The position numbers and the translations under genes are program-made. This document shows positions 13,141 to 26,799 of a DNA stretch of 64,000 nt, piece after piece. Each line of letters opens with the position of its first letter. Position 1 is the stretch's first letter. A model generated the notes under the pieces. That model did not search any database and was not told the origin of the DNA. It saw only the letters and a list, made by a program, of their open reading frames with translations. The stretch comes from Stenopsyche tienmushanensis. Taxonomy: Eukaryota > Arthropoda > Insecta > Trichoptera > Stenopsychidae. The stretch spans positions 248,001-312,000 of the forward strand of contig WACJ01000044.1 in NCBI GenBank assembly GCA_008973525.1, read 5' to 3'.

Positions 13141-13962
13141 GTGTTTTCCTATGAAGACCAAAGTAATTTCCTCGCTCATTTTCATCATATGAAGAACAAT
13201 TTACAATGAAATGTGTGTATTGCAATTTGTAAAATGTATTTTATTTTACATGTAGTTGTTCATAAAAAAATATATAAAATTAAAACATAGTCCCGTGATG
13301 AAACGATTGAATTAGTAACTCAATTATCTTAGATTTAAATTTACAGGTGACTACATTTTTGGAAACATATATACGCTATCAATCTTTACAAATTCTCTAC
13401 ATTCCTTATTGAACAGTCGTGAAAGCGCCCTTCGATACGTTCATCCAGATTGCCCGCCGAGTGAGCGCTCTAAATGAAATTCAGGAGTTACGCTACCTTT
13501 AATATCAAGTGAATGAGCTGGTGAATGTATTATACAGACAAGATGGTTGGACAATGAAGAAGCCCTAGTCTTGCAGTAGACTCTTTGTGGTCGCACTATA
13601 ATGATGATAGTCTATGTTATGAATACTATGAAGTAGTCGAAATATGCGGGAACCGTAAACAGACATCAATAAAAAATAGTATTATGATATATCTTAGGTT
13701 CAAATTTACAAAAAGTGAGGTTGAGGACCGCATTTTTAAATATATCTAAGTTAAAAAGCCCATGACAAAGTGATACCAATAGTATTCTTAAGAGAAATTC
13801 TAAATGTCTCTGGTAGAAATGATCTAAAATTCAATAGATTTGTTAGATTTTTAGCAGTACATGTAAAATGTTATTAGAATATAGTTTCAGCTACAAGTTG
13901 TTTGTCATATGATAAAAATGAGCGAGGAAATTACTTCGGTTGTTAGTCTTCGTAGGAAAACT
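13141..13962. mobile_element. non-autonomous DNA element with ~55 bp inverted arms (unclassified)
   Basis: Arms at 13141..13195 and 13905..13962 are inverted copies, including a perfect 22 bp match (13161..13182 against 13915..13936) around ATTTCCTCGCTCATTTT, with similarity extending to CATATGA inside and TTTTCCTA at the outer side. The arms differ by an indel of about 4-6 bp. The interior is non-coding. I could not identify a target duplication or superfamily. Confidence 0.6.
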
Positions 13963-15919
13963 TTACAAAATCTGTGTTAAATCGGTCAAAACAGTTAGGC
14001 ATATACATATACAATTTCATCATCACAAAATAGTAACAAATAGTTTATTCTAGATTTATCGTTACTTCGATGCATATTTAAGGAAAAGGATCACATTTAT
14101 TGTGTTTAGATTAAACCAGCACTCGTTATGCATTTGATTGAAAAAAAAACATTATCTTAAAGTTCTCATACATAAAGTAATGTAATTTAATATATTTTTA
14201 GTATTTTGTTCAAATTCATAGAAGAAAATTATACGATTCTTGGGCCTAAACCTACTGGAGACAGAAAATAATTAAAATATGTAATTTTCTTCATAATTAT
14301 GAATTATTTGAATTATTGCACAATAAAATGATAAGCATTATTGAATTTATCAGCTGGCAGTAAAAAATTATATATGTAATATATTTGCCAATTTTATTGC
14401 ATAAATATCGACAAAAATAAGAAACATTCAAAAATTCTATGTAATTATTGAATTGATTTAAAGAAGAAGAATATTTATTTTAACAGTACCTTTTATCTTA
14501 AATTTGATATTCGTATATAATTTCAATTAAATATTTATTGCACGTGCTGCCACTGAAACTTTTGCACAACCGTGTGGCGCAAAATCCCTAATCAATAACA
14601 CATTATTATCCATTGTGTCAGTTGGGGAAAACTGCTCACGAACTTTGCGCCCGACAAACGTTTTGTATCGATTTTATTCTAAATTGGACCAAAACCCATG
14701 GACTGTTATTAAGGCACCGGGCGCTAATAATTGATCACCCGTTGCGGACCATCAATAAGTATCATTGTTTTAATCCCTAATGATCTAACATTTTTTTCCT
14801 AATTTAAGCTGTTTGCTCGCGAATAAACAAACATATCTATCTCGCTCGCTATCATTAATTCGGAATCTGTTGTCTCTTTCTTGCGTTGTCGTTAATCGCA
14901 ACTAATTATAATGTTGACGAATAAACCACATTCAAATTAAGAAATAAGGAATAAATTTATTACTGTTGATGAGAATAGACATTTATTGACAACGGTTTAA
15001 CATCGTTGATGAATCGATCTAGTCAAACGTTATTAATAGTAATAAACCACAATAAAGCGATCCATAGATGATAAATAATGAGGTTTTTATGCATGTAGTT
15101 AAATTGTAATAATTCCAAATCAGCTATTATTTAGGGGACTATTTTTTATTGAATCATTTTAATTGTGTCACATTTATTAGATGACAATTCTTGCGCGTGC
15201 GCGTTGGGGGGTAAGATTTATTCCAAAGCAGCCACTTAAATGTAGATGCTATTTATTGATATTCAATCATCCCTCTCGCTCTTCGGCGTTCTTTAACGCA
15301 TCGATTGTGCGAAAGAGACTCACTTAACAACACCGTCTAGTTAAAGTTGCCCTATTAGAATCGTACAAAGCTTGATTTTCTTTACGGGATCCTTTATTAA
15401 TAAATACGGCAGAGCGCATTGGGTGCAGTCACAATTTAAAAACTGAACGTTTTTCGTATCGAATGCCCACAGCATTACAGGAGTCGAATGTGTACTTATG
15501 GTATTATCAAAATCCGCTTTTCTGTACCAGTCGGATTATTTTTAAACGTTTGAATGGGTGAAATCAATGCGGCTAGGGTAAGCAAACTGACGAATTAACA
15601 TTACAAAGGAGGGAAACGCTGGTAGATTACTGTGCAAAAATACAGTCACGTGTCGTGCACGTGAGGGGTAGGTGACTTCAATTATATCTACTGTGAACTT
15701 GATACAGGAAACATGGAAAATGATAGGCGGTGGACTGTCAAATACATTACACGATCCTAATCCCGAATTACAAAGGGATTGAAATAATAAATCATAACGA
15801 CTCTGTAAGCCTTAAAAATTCCCATCATACTTTTTTAAACTCAATCTAATATTAGCTAAAAAATTAGCTTAAATTCTAATCGCCAAAATATAAATTCTAA
15901 AATTCAAAATAAACGCAAA
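13963..15919. other. intergenic; GC-richer blocks at about 14560-14780 and 15180-15500
   Basis: No gene. AT-rich DNA rich in TAAT cores interrupted by two higher-complexity blocks that could be conserved non-coding elements, judged on composition only. The start (to about 14040) may continue a repeat flanking the inverted-arm element. Confidence 0.4.
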
Positions 15920-16500
15920 TACACTCAAACCTCCGTTTGTGCGATTTTGAAGTTATGCGGTTTTTTGAAAGCAATTTTTTCTTTTTTTTAAATTTCATAA
16001 AAAATACGTATCGAGATATTTTGGATAAAATAGGAAATAAATCATCAACACTAACCGAAATTTGAAAAAAATATAATTTGGGACTGTGTAAATCATATTG
16101 CATAAAATCTTTTTGCCATTGCCAAAATTTTCAAAACCTTCGAAAATTATCAGCGTAGTAAAGTAACAGCGATGATACTTTGTAATTAAAATAATTATTA
16201 TTTCTCTAGTGGACTTCTGGCATTAAAGGTGCCAAATGTCAAACATCATTAAAATTTTACCAATGATGCAAGACGTCCTTTAAATGTTACCAAGCATATT
16301 ATTTTTTAATTGTTTTTCTGTTTTTTTTTTATTAACTTTTTTTATGCGATTTTGGGTATATTTTATATAGCTGTTTCAAAGTTATGTGGCTTTTAAAATT
16401 CAAGGAACGCATCTTCACTTTTTCTATCAACAAGTCATAGCTTTTTTTGTGCGATTTTCTACGGAACGCATCTACCGCACAAAAAAAGGTTTAAGTGTAT
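15920..16500. mobile_element. TA-flanked inverted-repeat DNA element, 581 bp (pogo/Tc1-like MITE, tentative)
   Basis: Left end TACACTCAAACCTCCGTTTG at 15920 and, on the other strand, TACACTTAAACCTTTTTTTG from 16499, followed in both by TGCG. The TA could be the duplicated target. The inner part holds further TGTGCGATTTT repeats near both ends. The short open frame inside shows no transposase motif. Confidence 0.55.
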
Positions 16501-16601
16501 CTAACTTTTTATAGCGTGGTCCCTATCTCGACGCTATAAAAGGGTATATTTGTATTTTGTCCTTTTGACGCTTATCTTTTAAGTTCAGAAGATTTCTGAT
16601 A

Positions 16602-17119
16602 CAGTGTACTTTCGATTATCCGGTGCCAGATTTTTTTTGTATTTTTTTAACTATTAATACTCGGATAATAACGCCATTCCTGAATAGTACTTAGGTGTTA
16701 TATACACAGATCAAGATTAAAGAAACAAAACTTTATAAAGCGATAGAGATGATGCTTGTATCTTATCTACTAAAACAAATGCCTGTTCTCATGTTTAATT
16801 ACCTTTGTTTTTAAAACAACCGAGCAAGAGCTTAAGAAATCTTTTTTATACGAGACAGAAATCACAACGAGATTAAGATTATGAAAATGGACCCGGGTGA
16901 TACGAACGATTCACATGGCTTGATTACTTAAACTTGAAATTCGCTCGCAAATACGCGATCATCCTACCATATAGGTTAACTATGAGCGTTTTTCTTAATA
17001 AATAATGAAATATGATATTATAATCAAAACCAAGTAGAAATTTGATGATTCGGATAATCTGTGTTATCCAGTTATCTGTGTTTGTCCTCTCCGGCAATTC
17101 CCCGGATAATCGAGAGTCT
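16602..17119. mobile_element. second pogo/Tigger-like relic
   Basis: The left end CAGTGTACTTTCGATTATCC at 16602 is inverted-repeat matched by the right end (minus strand AGACTCTCGATTATCCGG from 17119); both share CGATTATCCGG. The 518 bp interior lacks recognisable transposase and contains a piggyBac-like MITE fragment. Similar style of terminus to the element at 2779..3458 but a different sequence, so probably another subfamily. Confidence 0.6.
16936..16979. mobile_element. end fragment of the piggyBac-like MITE family
   Basis: GAAATTCGCTCGCAAATACG and on to GGTTAA matches the right end of the MITE at 6838..7143, ending in TTAA at 16976..16979. No convincing left end found; it appears inserted in, or captured by, the surrounding Tigger-like relic. 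Confidence 0.55.
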
Positions 17120-18579
17120 AATGTTTTCCATGTAAAGTTTGATAATTTATTCATGTTTTTTAAGCGCGATGCATCGAGCCCCGTCTTTAATTAAGTGGCC
17201 AACAAACAGCCGAAGAACTCAAACCCCCCGCAGTATGTGGGGGGTGTATAAATCCCAAAGTGATACAAGTGATGTGCAATAAAAAGTGAACATAAATCTT
17301 TGAAGCCATATTGCGGCAATCAAATACAACCCCACTGGTTACATCATCGACCCCAATGAGTATTAAATATCATACTGTTATAATAAAGCAACCCCTCTTG
17401 TGTTATCCTTTTTATTACCCATAGGTATTAGATTGTGTGAATAAAATCGTTTTATTACATCCAATATAAAAATGTGGGATAAATTGTTGCTCGATTATCA
17501 AATGTCATCTTTCATTGTCCGCCGTTATTGCGGAGGAATAAAACCGCAAACGCTGAATATGCATGTGTTAAATATGTTGAAAATAGTATGAAAATTTTGC
17601 CATTGACCGCTATAGATTTCATTACAAATTTATGCAATTTTATGCATATTTATAGAATTTATCGCAACTTTAAATAGGAAAGTTTAAGAATATTAATCTT
17701 AAATTAGTTCTGTAAATATGCGAGGGTACTTCTGGAGCGATCTTGTTCTTGAAGAGTGATGATACTGCATTATCCAGGGTTGTATAACACTGCAGCGTAG
17801 TATAGGCAATGGAGAAATATCAATTATCATTCAGTAAACGATCATTAATGAATCAGCCGGTTCACCCCCGCAATTGTGAAACGTTGGCTCGCGCGCAGAC
17901 CTCCTGTGGTTTCACAGCGTGGCTTATTGACTTGAGCCTTACAACAGCATATTGGTTTTTCGCGTAAACGTTTTGAGCCCCTGAATCTTGGGTAGTAGCC
18001 GCCTAACTCAGGGTAGGACCTATGGGATAATATTTTTAAACACTTGTGAATTTAAAAAAAACAAACATCAAAACCGACTTTATTAAACGTGACGCGTATA
18101 CAAATTTATCGCAAAAATAATTTCTTAACATGTGTCAATTAAAATTAAATTAAAGGTCAACCGTCTTTTCAATGCGATAAATTCATATTTATGATAAATT
18201 GACTTCCATATATGGAAATCATAGCCACTCAAAGATGTCATGTCGATATAAACGATCTTTCAATACGAAAAAAGCAGCCATCTGTCTTTTTTTATCAAAT
18301 TTTAGAACATCTGTTATAATTGCCAATACTCAATTAACGACTTTATTAATAAGCATATGTAGTAATTAATTTAATTTAAATTTATATTAAAAAAATGTAT
18401 GAATAATCACGTGAAATATGGACAACTGCCGTCGCTGGAATTTTATATTCTTGCAAATAATTAGCTATAATTTTGAAAATAGTAAAATCTCTATATAACA
18501 TATACTATATATTGAAATATATGATAATTTTAACACAAGAAGCTTATGGCATTTTAGCTATGTGAGTTTATCAAATAAA
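17120..18579. other. intergenic, no gene recognised
   Basis: A GC hairpin ACCCCCC/GGGGGGT with a 9-base loop lies at 17223..17245. Higher-complexity stretches at 17160-17360 and 17800-18020; the rest is AT-rich. Confidence 0.4.
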
Positions 18580-19123
18580 GCAATAAAACTCAATAAGTTC
18601 GCAGGATTGTTTTTATATCCGAATTTTGAGATGCGCACGATATTTAATTCATCGATTACCTTGAAAATGGAATAAACATCAATAGCGAATGTTATATAGC
18701 GTTATTCGTGCGTTTGACAGAAGAAATAGCTAAAAAACGACCCCAAATAAAGAAAAAAGTGCTCTTTCACCAATACAATGCACCGTGTCACAAATTGATC
18801 GCAATTGTGATAAAATTGCTTGAATTGCATTTTGAATTTCTTCCCCATCCACTTTATCCTCCGAATCTGGCTCGCAGTGGTTACTACATGTTTGCAGATT
18901 TAAAACGAATGCTCCAGGAAAAGAGATTTAGTTCCGATGAAGAATTGATGTCCGAAATTTAAGCTTATTTTGAAGCCAAAGATAAATCTAAGCCAAAGAA
19001 ATATCAGAGAAGTATTTGAATGAATGTATCACTCTTGAACGACACTATGTTGATGATAAAGTCGAATTTTGCCCAAAAATGTGATTTTATTTATCATCCT
19101 ACGAACTTATTGAGTGACGTGTG
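18580..19123 (+). mobile_element. mariner family A deletion derivative (~544 bp)
   Basis: Left end ACTCAATAAGTTCGCAGGAT (about 18589) and right end ATCCTACGAACTTATTGAGT (to about 19115), extending to GACGTGTGAT, are the family A inverted repeats. Between them is only the 3' half of transposase, starting at a segment like GMRTIFN; the 5' half is missing. The right-hand coding part ends with EAYFEAK-like and LE(R)HYVD-like remnants. Confidence 0.85.
18708..18962 (+). pseudogene. mariner family A transposase pseudogene
   Basis: Open for 84 codons: RLTEEIAKKRPQIKKKVLFH, then QYNAPCHK, FLPHPLYPPNLARSGYY and FADLKRMLQEKRFSSDEELM. These match the mariner catalytic region, where QDNAPxH and YSPDLAPSDY are expected. 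The second catalytic Asp is Tyr here and the Asp in the third block is Asn, so the enzyme would be inactive even apart from the missing N-terminal half. Confidence 0.88.
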
Positions 19124-22100
19124 ATTCTCAATCGGTTAAGCATGAAATTTTAATCCAGTTAATGCTCTAAAATGTAACTCAATCTACCTATTTTTTTTTC
19201 GTGCTGTTGTTATGTGATATTTCATAGGATCATTGTGCATTTATATTATTAACTGACTAAGGAAACACTTTTAAAAACCATCGTTCAATATGTCATGGTA
19301 TCCATATCGAAAGCTTTTCTGCATTCTTATCATAATGACATAAGCATTAGGAAGCTGCACTCGCTAAACATTCAAGATTTGACTGAGTGTAATAATATCT
19401 TCATTTGAAAGAAGTATTGGGATGTGAAATATTTTAGTAGAATCTCAATTGGAATAAAATTGAGATAAAAAATGTAAATTTAGCTGTGGAAGCACTCGTT
19501 TTTGTGGGATGCAAATAATCATATTATAACGAAATATATTATCTATTGATGAAATTGGCATGCATATTGCACTACAAGCAATTAATGCAAGGTTTCAAGT
19601 ATAGCTTTTTTATATTATACATATTTGTTAATTAGCTGCTAGCAAATAAATGTAATTTGCATTCGACTTTAGTGAGTCAATATACCGGTTTTTGAATGAA
19701 TCGATCTATTTTATACTTTTAATTATAATGAGTCTGTAATGTATCTGAATTGAATGTACCTGTATTTTGTGTTGCAATTAATTGATTGAAAACTAGCATT
19801 TTATTAAGTTCTTTGGAGTTCTTCGTTATTAAACTTTGCAAAACTGTCTTCAATCATTCACACACAAGCTTTATAGTCAAAAAAATATTTTTATATAAAT
19901 ATTGTACTTATAATGCAAAATATTGTTGTATTTTAAAAAATTCTCTGAATTCGGCCCTCGTGTGTTCCCAGCATCCCTCCAATAAATGTGGTCGGCTAAA
20001 CTTTTTCGCGCCTATCATAAAAACTCGATTATTGGCCAATCCCCTCCCGGGCCTTATTCCATCATGTTGCCCTCTTCCCTCACTTTCCACAACCTCATCA
20101 TAATATTTTCTGAAATATATGGCTACAAATATTCCTCTTATGCTTCTCAGACGTGTAAGAGGAAAATAACCGACTGCTGTGAAAATAACACCCTTCACAA
20201 AGCAATATTATTCAATTTGGCTTATTATTATTTGCTTTTATCCGTCTTATTGAGTTTCTAAAATATAGCAATTAGATAATTTTTAAGGCTTTTATTATGA
20301 AAACATCCAAAATGTATTTATCTATAAATTATCATTTACGTCAATCAATACACGTTAAGTGTTGATTTGATTATTTTATTTTTATATATTTGTATGTCAA
20401 ATAAACACTTTGTAAGTCATAATTCGAAATAACTTTTATTTCATTGCATTGAGTATATCCATATGGTCCAAAAATGTACACGTCACATTCTGTGACACAA
20501 ATACGAATTGTATAAAAATCAATGCGGCTCTTCAATCAAATCAGTAGAAGAATAAAAGCGCTCGCCGGAGGCTTGAATCAATTCCAACAAATTTTATCTA
20601 AATCCATACGGCACTCAGGGGGTGAGCAGAAAGGACAATAGGTGACCATTATGTAAGAATGGAGGCTCTAACCCCTAGCTCCAAACTATTGTATATCAAT
20701 CAACGCGAATGGGTAAACAATCGGCCATCACTTTACAATAACCCCACAGAAAGGTGATCCCCTCAATCAGGACAACAAGCAGCCGATAAGGGAAGTGTGG
20801 ATGTCGACATGGATAAGGACATCACAAAGGACGTCTACGTCGATATTCAATTACTAGACTACCAATTTATTTTTATGGAATTAATTTCTACAAAGCTTTA
20901 CAAAATTTACCCAATTTATAATTAACAGTAACATTTAAATAGCATTCTGAAATAAGATTTGATGAATCGATATTATTTTTAAATTTATAGTCACGAATAC
21001 GAGATGAAAAGTTATAATTGGTTGATTAGTCAGAATGGGCGGTATAAAAATACGTATGAAAAATTTGATTGGTTAATAAATGAAAATCCGCGTGATCGGC
21101 TTTTCATTGCAGCGGCTACATTATCGATATCAATCATTGATTATAATTTAATTGATTATTATTTTTTTTCTTAATATTCAGCCATGTTCAAACTCTCAAC
21201 ATTTTCACATGCCTCACGAGAGTAAGCTGCCGCTCGTTATAACACAAAGTGCCTTTATTGAGGAAGGGAGGAAAACGGTGATAACGATATCGTTATCAGA
21301 CAATCCAATCACCCCTGACTGAATTTTCAAAGGTTCTTTGTACGTCTCTCCTCTCTAATAGCATTAACATCCTATCTGATGCATTTTTAATCTGGGGATT
21401 ATTTCAATTAATGCACTTAAGCGATTATGTAAGCAAAAATCATTATAAACAAAATCGCTGTGTTTTCTATGCATGATTTCTGACCCTCGCGCCACGGGCG
21501 ATTCTCGTTAAAACCGACTGCTCCTGCGATATTTGCCGGGAGATAAAATAATTAATTCGCAACAAATCTTGTTTTTTTTTACATGAAGCCAAATTTAATT
21601 TGCCCTAATCAGCTGCGGACGGAGCGTCGTAAATCGAGGCTGTTAAAAAGTTTTTTGTTTGTTTCTCTCAGATAGGAGTATACAGTAAATTAACTTAACA
21701 ATAGCGCATATTTGTATATTTTTATTTAAGTGCAACCTTAACACCATTAAAATTTCATCAGATATAAGGCTTCCGGTGTGCACCGCAATTAATGTCGGAT
21801 GGATTAAATTCCTTAAGAGCTTGATACCGCGTTTATATATTCGTAAGCATCGGGTAATTTTTTATGTCGTTATATCCTATTATGAAGTAAATCTTACGAA
21901 ACTATCATATTACGATACTAATTAAGACGATACACTATGTATTAAGTATTAATGTAATGTTCAATTTAAATAATTAACGTTGATTATCTGCAATGATAGA
22001 TTTAGTCAGAATTTTTAGCTACGTTTTTTAATTATAAATCCTCTATATGAAGGTATATTAAATTTTGAAATTAATCCTCGGTATCTCCGGAGTAAAATGA

Positions 22101-22600
22101 AGAATAGAGGCTTATGTTTATTGTGTATTAACCCAAGGTGAAGTGAATAGGGTGCAGGAGTACCTAAATGGTACTTAATTGCCGTCAGCCTTTATAGTTT
22201 TAATTACTTCATTTTGGGAATTGCGTCAGCGGACCTGTGCTTTGGTACAAGGACCCAATTTTGCCACAGGACACTTGCAAAAACAGAAAGTGAAATATTG
22301 CAACCTGTCGTCAAGAAATTGATCAATCCGTCTTAATAATCAGTTACGCTTTATACAATATGCATATCTTCATTTATAAAATTATATACATTTATTTGAA
22401 GCATCTTAGTATTATTCACATATGGTTGTAATATTAATTTCAATTAAATATATAATAATTTTGAAATATAAATGTTGGTGTTAGTGTATTAATTCTCTGT
22501 GTGCTGTTAGATTAGAATTTAAATCAAGACTGCTCATTAATAATATTTATTTTTTATCAAGGTTTAAAGCATGATACCACATTTAGAAAGTTCTCTCCAA
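19124..22600. other. intergenic; several GC-richer blocks
   Basis: No gene. Higher-complexity blocks at about 19950-20170, 20540-20830, 21200-21660 and 22090-22290 stand out from the AT-rich background. Overlapping open frames at 19786-20261 on both strands have no recognisable domain. Candidate non-coding conserved elements by composition only. Confidence 0.4.
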
Positions 22601-25600
22601 TCTTTGATCTATCAAATCACATTTCCCGGATCTATCAAAAGACGCGGCCCTCCTTCATCACGCTGCGCAACGAACGTCATTTATATAAATGTCTTAATTA
22701 AATTTTCAAAATGATTACATCTCTGGGGTAAGCATTATTAGGATGATTTTGGAGTAGCCCGCGATGGAAGAAAAGAGACGGTTAATTGGAGATCTCGGCG
22801 GGGTCGTTACCGCTTGGAAAGCTGTTTCCGTTGTCGTCTGTCCGTGTATCGATCCGTTTTTCTCTCTGTTTAAATGCATAATTACGTCAGGTTAATCACA
22901 AGTTTTGTGGTTGGGAGCGATAAAGTGGCCTCCGAGGTAAATTGGCCTGCTAGGGGCCCCTAACGTCTTAATTGGACCCCAACGTCGATACAAGGCAAAC
23001 CTGTTTGGCTCAACTGAGCTACTGGAGCTTTTAAACCGTAAATGCTTACAACATCGATAAACATACTTTCTGCAATACCACACACTTACAAATTTTCCCT
23101 AAAATGAGACCATATCTATATAAAATCAAAATTTCAGCTTCTTAATTAACAATAAAATAATACCTAAAGCGAATGAATTGATCCGCTGCAAATAAATTCT
23201 TATCAATATATCCATAATATGAACCATTTATGAAGATATTTTAAGTATTTTTTACTTTTAAATTCAACTCAAAAACCAATAATTTTAATGAATTAAACAC
23301 AGTGTTGTTAAATGTTATCATTTTTCGTTGATAAACATTGACTGTAATTCAGTTCTTATCAATAATAAGACCATTTGAAAAAATGCACCCCCAAGATCAA
23401 TTAATATTACATGTGTCCACGATTTTCTTACTTGAATTTTTTCGCGGAGGAAATGTTTATATATGTATAAGAATAGACCAGTTAGCTAAAATGGGATAAA
23501 CATAGTTTAAATCAATAGTATTGAACCTCAAATTTAAAGTTAGCTCCTAAAATAAAACTTCTATTCCAAAAATGTTTTCCTCTTGTATCAAATCAGATGG
23601 AAGCTATTTAATTAGTAGCATTTATAATCTTCTGAAATATTTATAACACACCATCGATCATTCTTAAATATTAACTACCCGCCTTATTATAATCTTATAT
23701 TTGTGCTATTCAGAATATATTTGATACATCACAGATGTCTCCAACATTTTATATTGATGCTTATTCCACTTTCACTCTAAAATCCTGAAATTTAAACCAT
23801 ATTTATGTATTAAAAAAATAACGCTTTCAATATCAGTATCACAAAGAATTACGCATAATTGTACAGCTTATATGTTAATCAATATAATTAAATTATTTTG
23901 CAATGTTAACATTTACAAGTTTACTAAAATCTGATGATGTTTTTATTGTACGCCATCAACCTAAGATTACAAAAATACCACCCCTAATATATTTTAAAAT
24001 ATATCCCATTACAATTTTTTATTAAATTCTTAAATACTTCAATCTTCACATTAAAAAAATCCAAATATTTATTCCAGTCACCGTAGCCGATTTTATGATT
24101 CAGCAACTCGCCGTCCCTTAATACGCTTCGCAAAATTAAATTATTATATTTATACACTTTCATTTAAGCCGCGCTCAGGAGCATATCAATATTTAATAAG
24201 CGAGGTCAATATTATTAAATATTGTATTTTTGGGGTACATTAGGCAGTAGCTGCTAAGTAGGGTAAGGCAGTAGATAAAGGCTATATCTCCAGCACATAT
24301 TATTTTCGGCCAACAAAAGCTACGAATTAATTACACAGGGCGGTGTATCAGTGCGCCGTTTAGATAGCAGACAGCCATTGCCGTAGAAAGCTCCCCTATC
24401 GTTAATAAAAGCCAAAGGCTCTCCCGGTGAGTCCCGGGGATGGAGGACGAGGGTGGCCCGAAACTCTGCCAATTGTAACCGGGATAAGTAAGACCTCCAA
24501 ACTTTAGCGCGATCCTACAAATTACTGGAAATTCTAAGATTTCGCTCCGGCGGAATTAAAGCAGAGCAGAACGGGAAACTAGATTTCTGAAATGGGAAAG
24601 ATTTTTCGCAGAACCAGTGCCATTTTGATGACGACGAAATGATAAACGTTCGCAACATTCCAACAGTTACAGTAATTTGCCTTTCTAACGCATTGCATTA
24701 AGTCTTTGACTATTTAAATCGACTGGGAATAGATTGAGCATAGCCTATTGAATGGTTTTACTGATCTGGAATAATTATAGAAATACACATTCTTTCTCAA
24801 CTTTCTTATAAGTGTTTAGATCTCAATTTATGCATTAATTTATTAAATAGTTTGAAATACTTATTTTATTACTGAGAATTATTATATTTTTGAAAATCAT
24901 AAATAAGCGATAAACTATGAAGGGTTATTTCAAAACAGTTATAATATCAATCATTTTTGCATTAATCATAGCAATAAATTCAAACATTTATTATAAATTT
25001 AATTTTTCAGCTGTATTAATAAACAATGATCTTCAGCACATAGATTTTAAATAACAAATTCGTACATTATCTTCAATTAAACACAAGGATCATGAAAATG
25101 AATTTGCAAATGGAGTATTATGGAAATTAAATTCAAAATCAAAGCATATCTCGAAAATTTTGATTCAGTGCCGATATAATAACTCAATCATCAATAGGCA
25201 CTAGATTGATCCAGATCAAAGGCAGCTACGTCAAAGACTAAATCTATCAAATCCTATAACTGTCATTCATCTTTCTTAATCATTTAAGGGGCAGGACTAT
25301 ATTTTTACTAATTTAATTCTGCGCGCGCCCCAGTTGAAGATGCGGTGTCGCCGAGGTTGCTACGGCGTAGATAATCAGCCGACGCGGGCTTAATTGCCGC
25401 TACAATTACTGCGTTATTAAATCGTTAATAGCTACGAAACAGCCAGCCTTTATGTTAGGGCCTTATCGCCCACACTACTTACGTATAAGCGTTTTCGCCA
25501 ACACACCCCAACGTTGCTCCCCGTATATATATATAATATATACACACCCCTAAAACCGGGTACTTCTCAAATTAACGCAAAATATATTTCGCTTTATAAG

Positions 25601-26799
25601 TACAAAATTGTACCTCATTTTCGTGAGGCACCATATTATGCTATTATTATCATAACGCCGCTGATAATTACGCACGTTTCATACCAGTGATATCCCACTT
25701 TATGATCCCTTAATGTTTTATATTAGAGGTTTAAAAATTATTTTCATATTTGAACAATAATTTTTACTATTATAAATATATTAAAAATTTACAAAATGAT
25801 CTTCTTATAATCAAAAAGTTTCACTAAAATATTACTATTTTATGGAATCATTTAAAATTACATTATGGACATATTCAATAACTCAAACACTATTTGATTA
25901 CATTTTCTTGTGCATAAACATTAACGGGGAACGATCCCATCAAATAATTTCATATGAAATAAATTTCAAATGCAGATAGTTTAATAACGGTATTAATAGT
26001 ATAAAAAAAATATTTTTGATAAAAATAGATATAAAACTGGATAATAGTGTAAATGTATAAACTTTAAGCTTTATAACGGATACCTATGAATATTTTGGTT
26101 AGAAATTATTTCAGTATTTTTTCTACTAATTTATTTAATATATATATATATATCAACATGCAATTTTGAAATGGTTAGGTATAATATAATAAAAAAATCC
26201 ATTTATACTTTTTATCTAAAAATATCAAAATATATTTTGCAAGAATGAGCTATTAATTTAAGCAAAATCCATATTAATATTTATTATTATCATTTTAATA
26301 TATTCATATTTAATGTGAAGTTTTTTCATTATTTTGATGAAATAAATTTGTTAAGTTTTATCATTTTTACTACCAAGAAACCAATATAAACATAAATTTA
26401 ATTGATCCTATAAATCAGCATTCTCTGAATAGCTTTTTATTTTGTATATTTTACGAAATAAGTCATTATAAGCTTGTTGCTAAATATCGTAGTTTTAAAA
26501 TAATTCTAGTTAGGCAACATCCCTTTTATATTTTTAATAAGAATCTTTAATTAGAAACATTGCATCCAGATATCGAACTAGCAACATAAATTCCGCAATA
26601 AATGCATCTGCATCATCAAATTAAGCAATTGATTTGAATTAAATCAATGGATACAACAATTGCAAATGCATCTAAAGGGTATTTTAATAAGGACGCTTGA
26701 ATTTAAGTATAATTAAAACAAGTTGAATATGAAATAGCCCCTTATTTTTCTATTTGAAATTTATTATGGCATTAAGTATGGAATATAACGTCGTTCAAA
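22601..26799. other. intergenic; GC-richer blocks at ~22620-23080, 24080-24680 and 25310-25560
   Basis: Three prominent islands of balanced composition separated by extremely AT-rich DNA (for example 25700-26750). An AT dinucleotide run lies at 26138..26153 and another at 25523..25542. No gene or transposon recognised. Confidence 0.4.

Noticed and set aside
17223..17245. GC hairpin resembling an intrinsic terminator
   Set aside because: This is eukaryotic DNA with no adjacent gene, so a bacterial-type terminator makes no sense; kept only as a hairpin note.
26138..26153. AT dinucleotide run as a feature
   Set aside because: Short simple repeat normal for AT-rich intergenic DNA.
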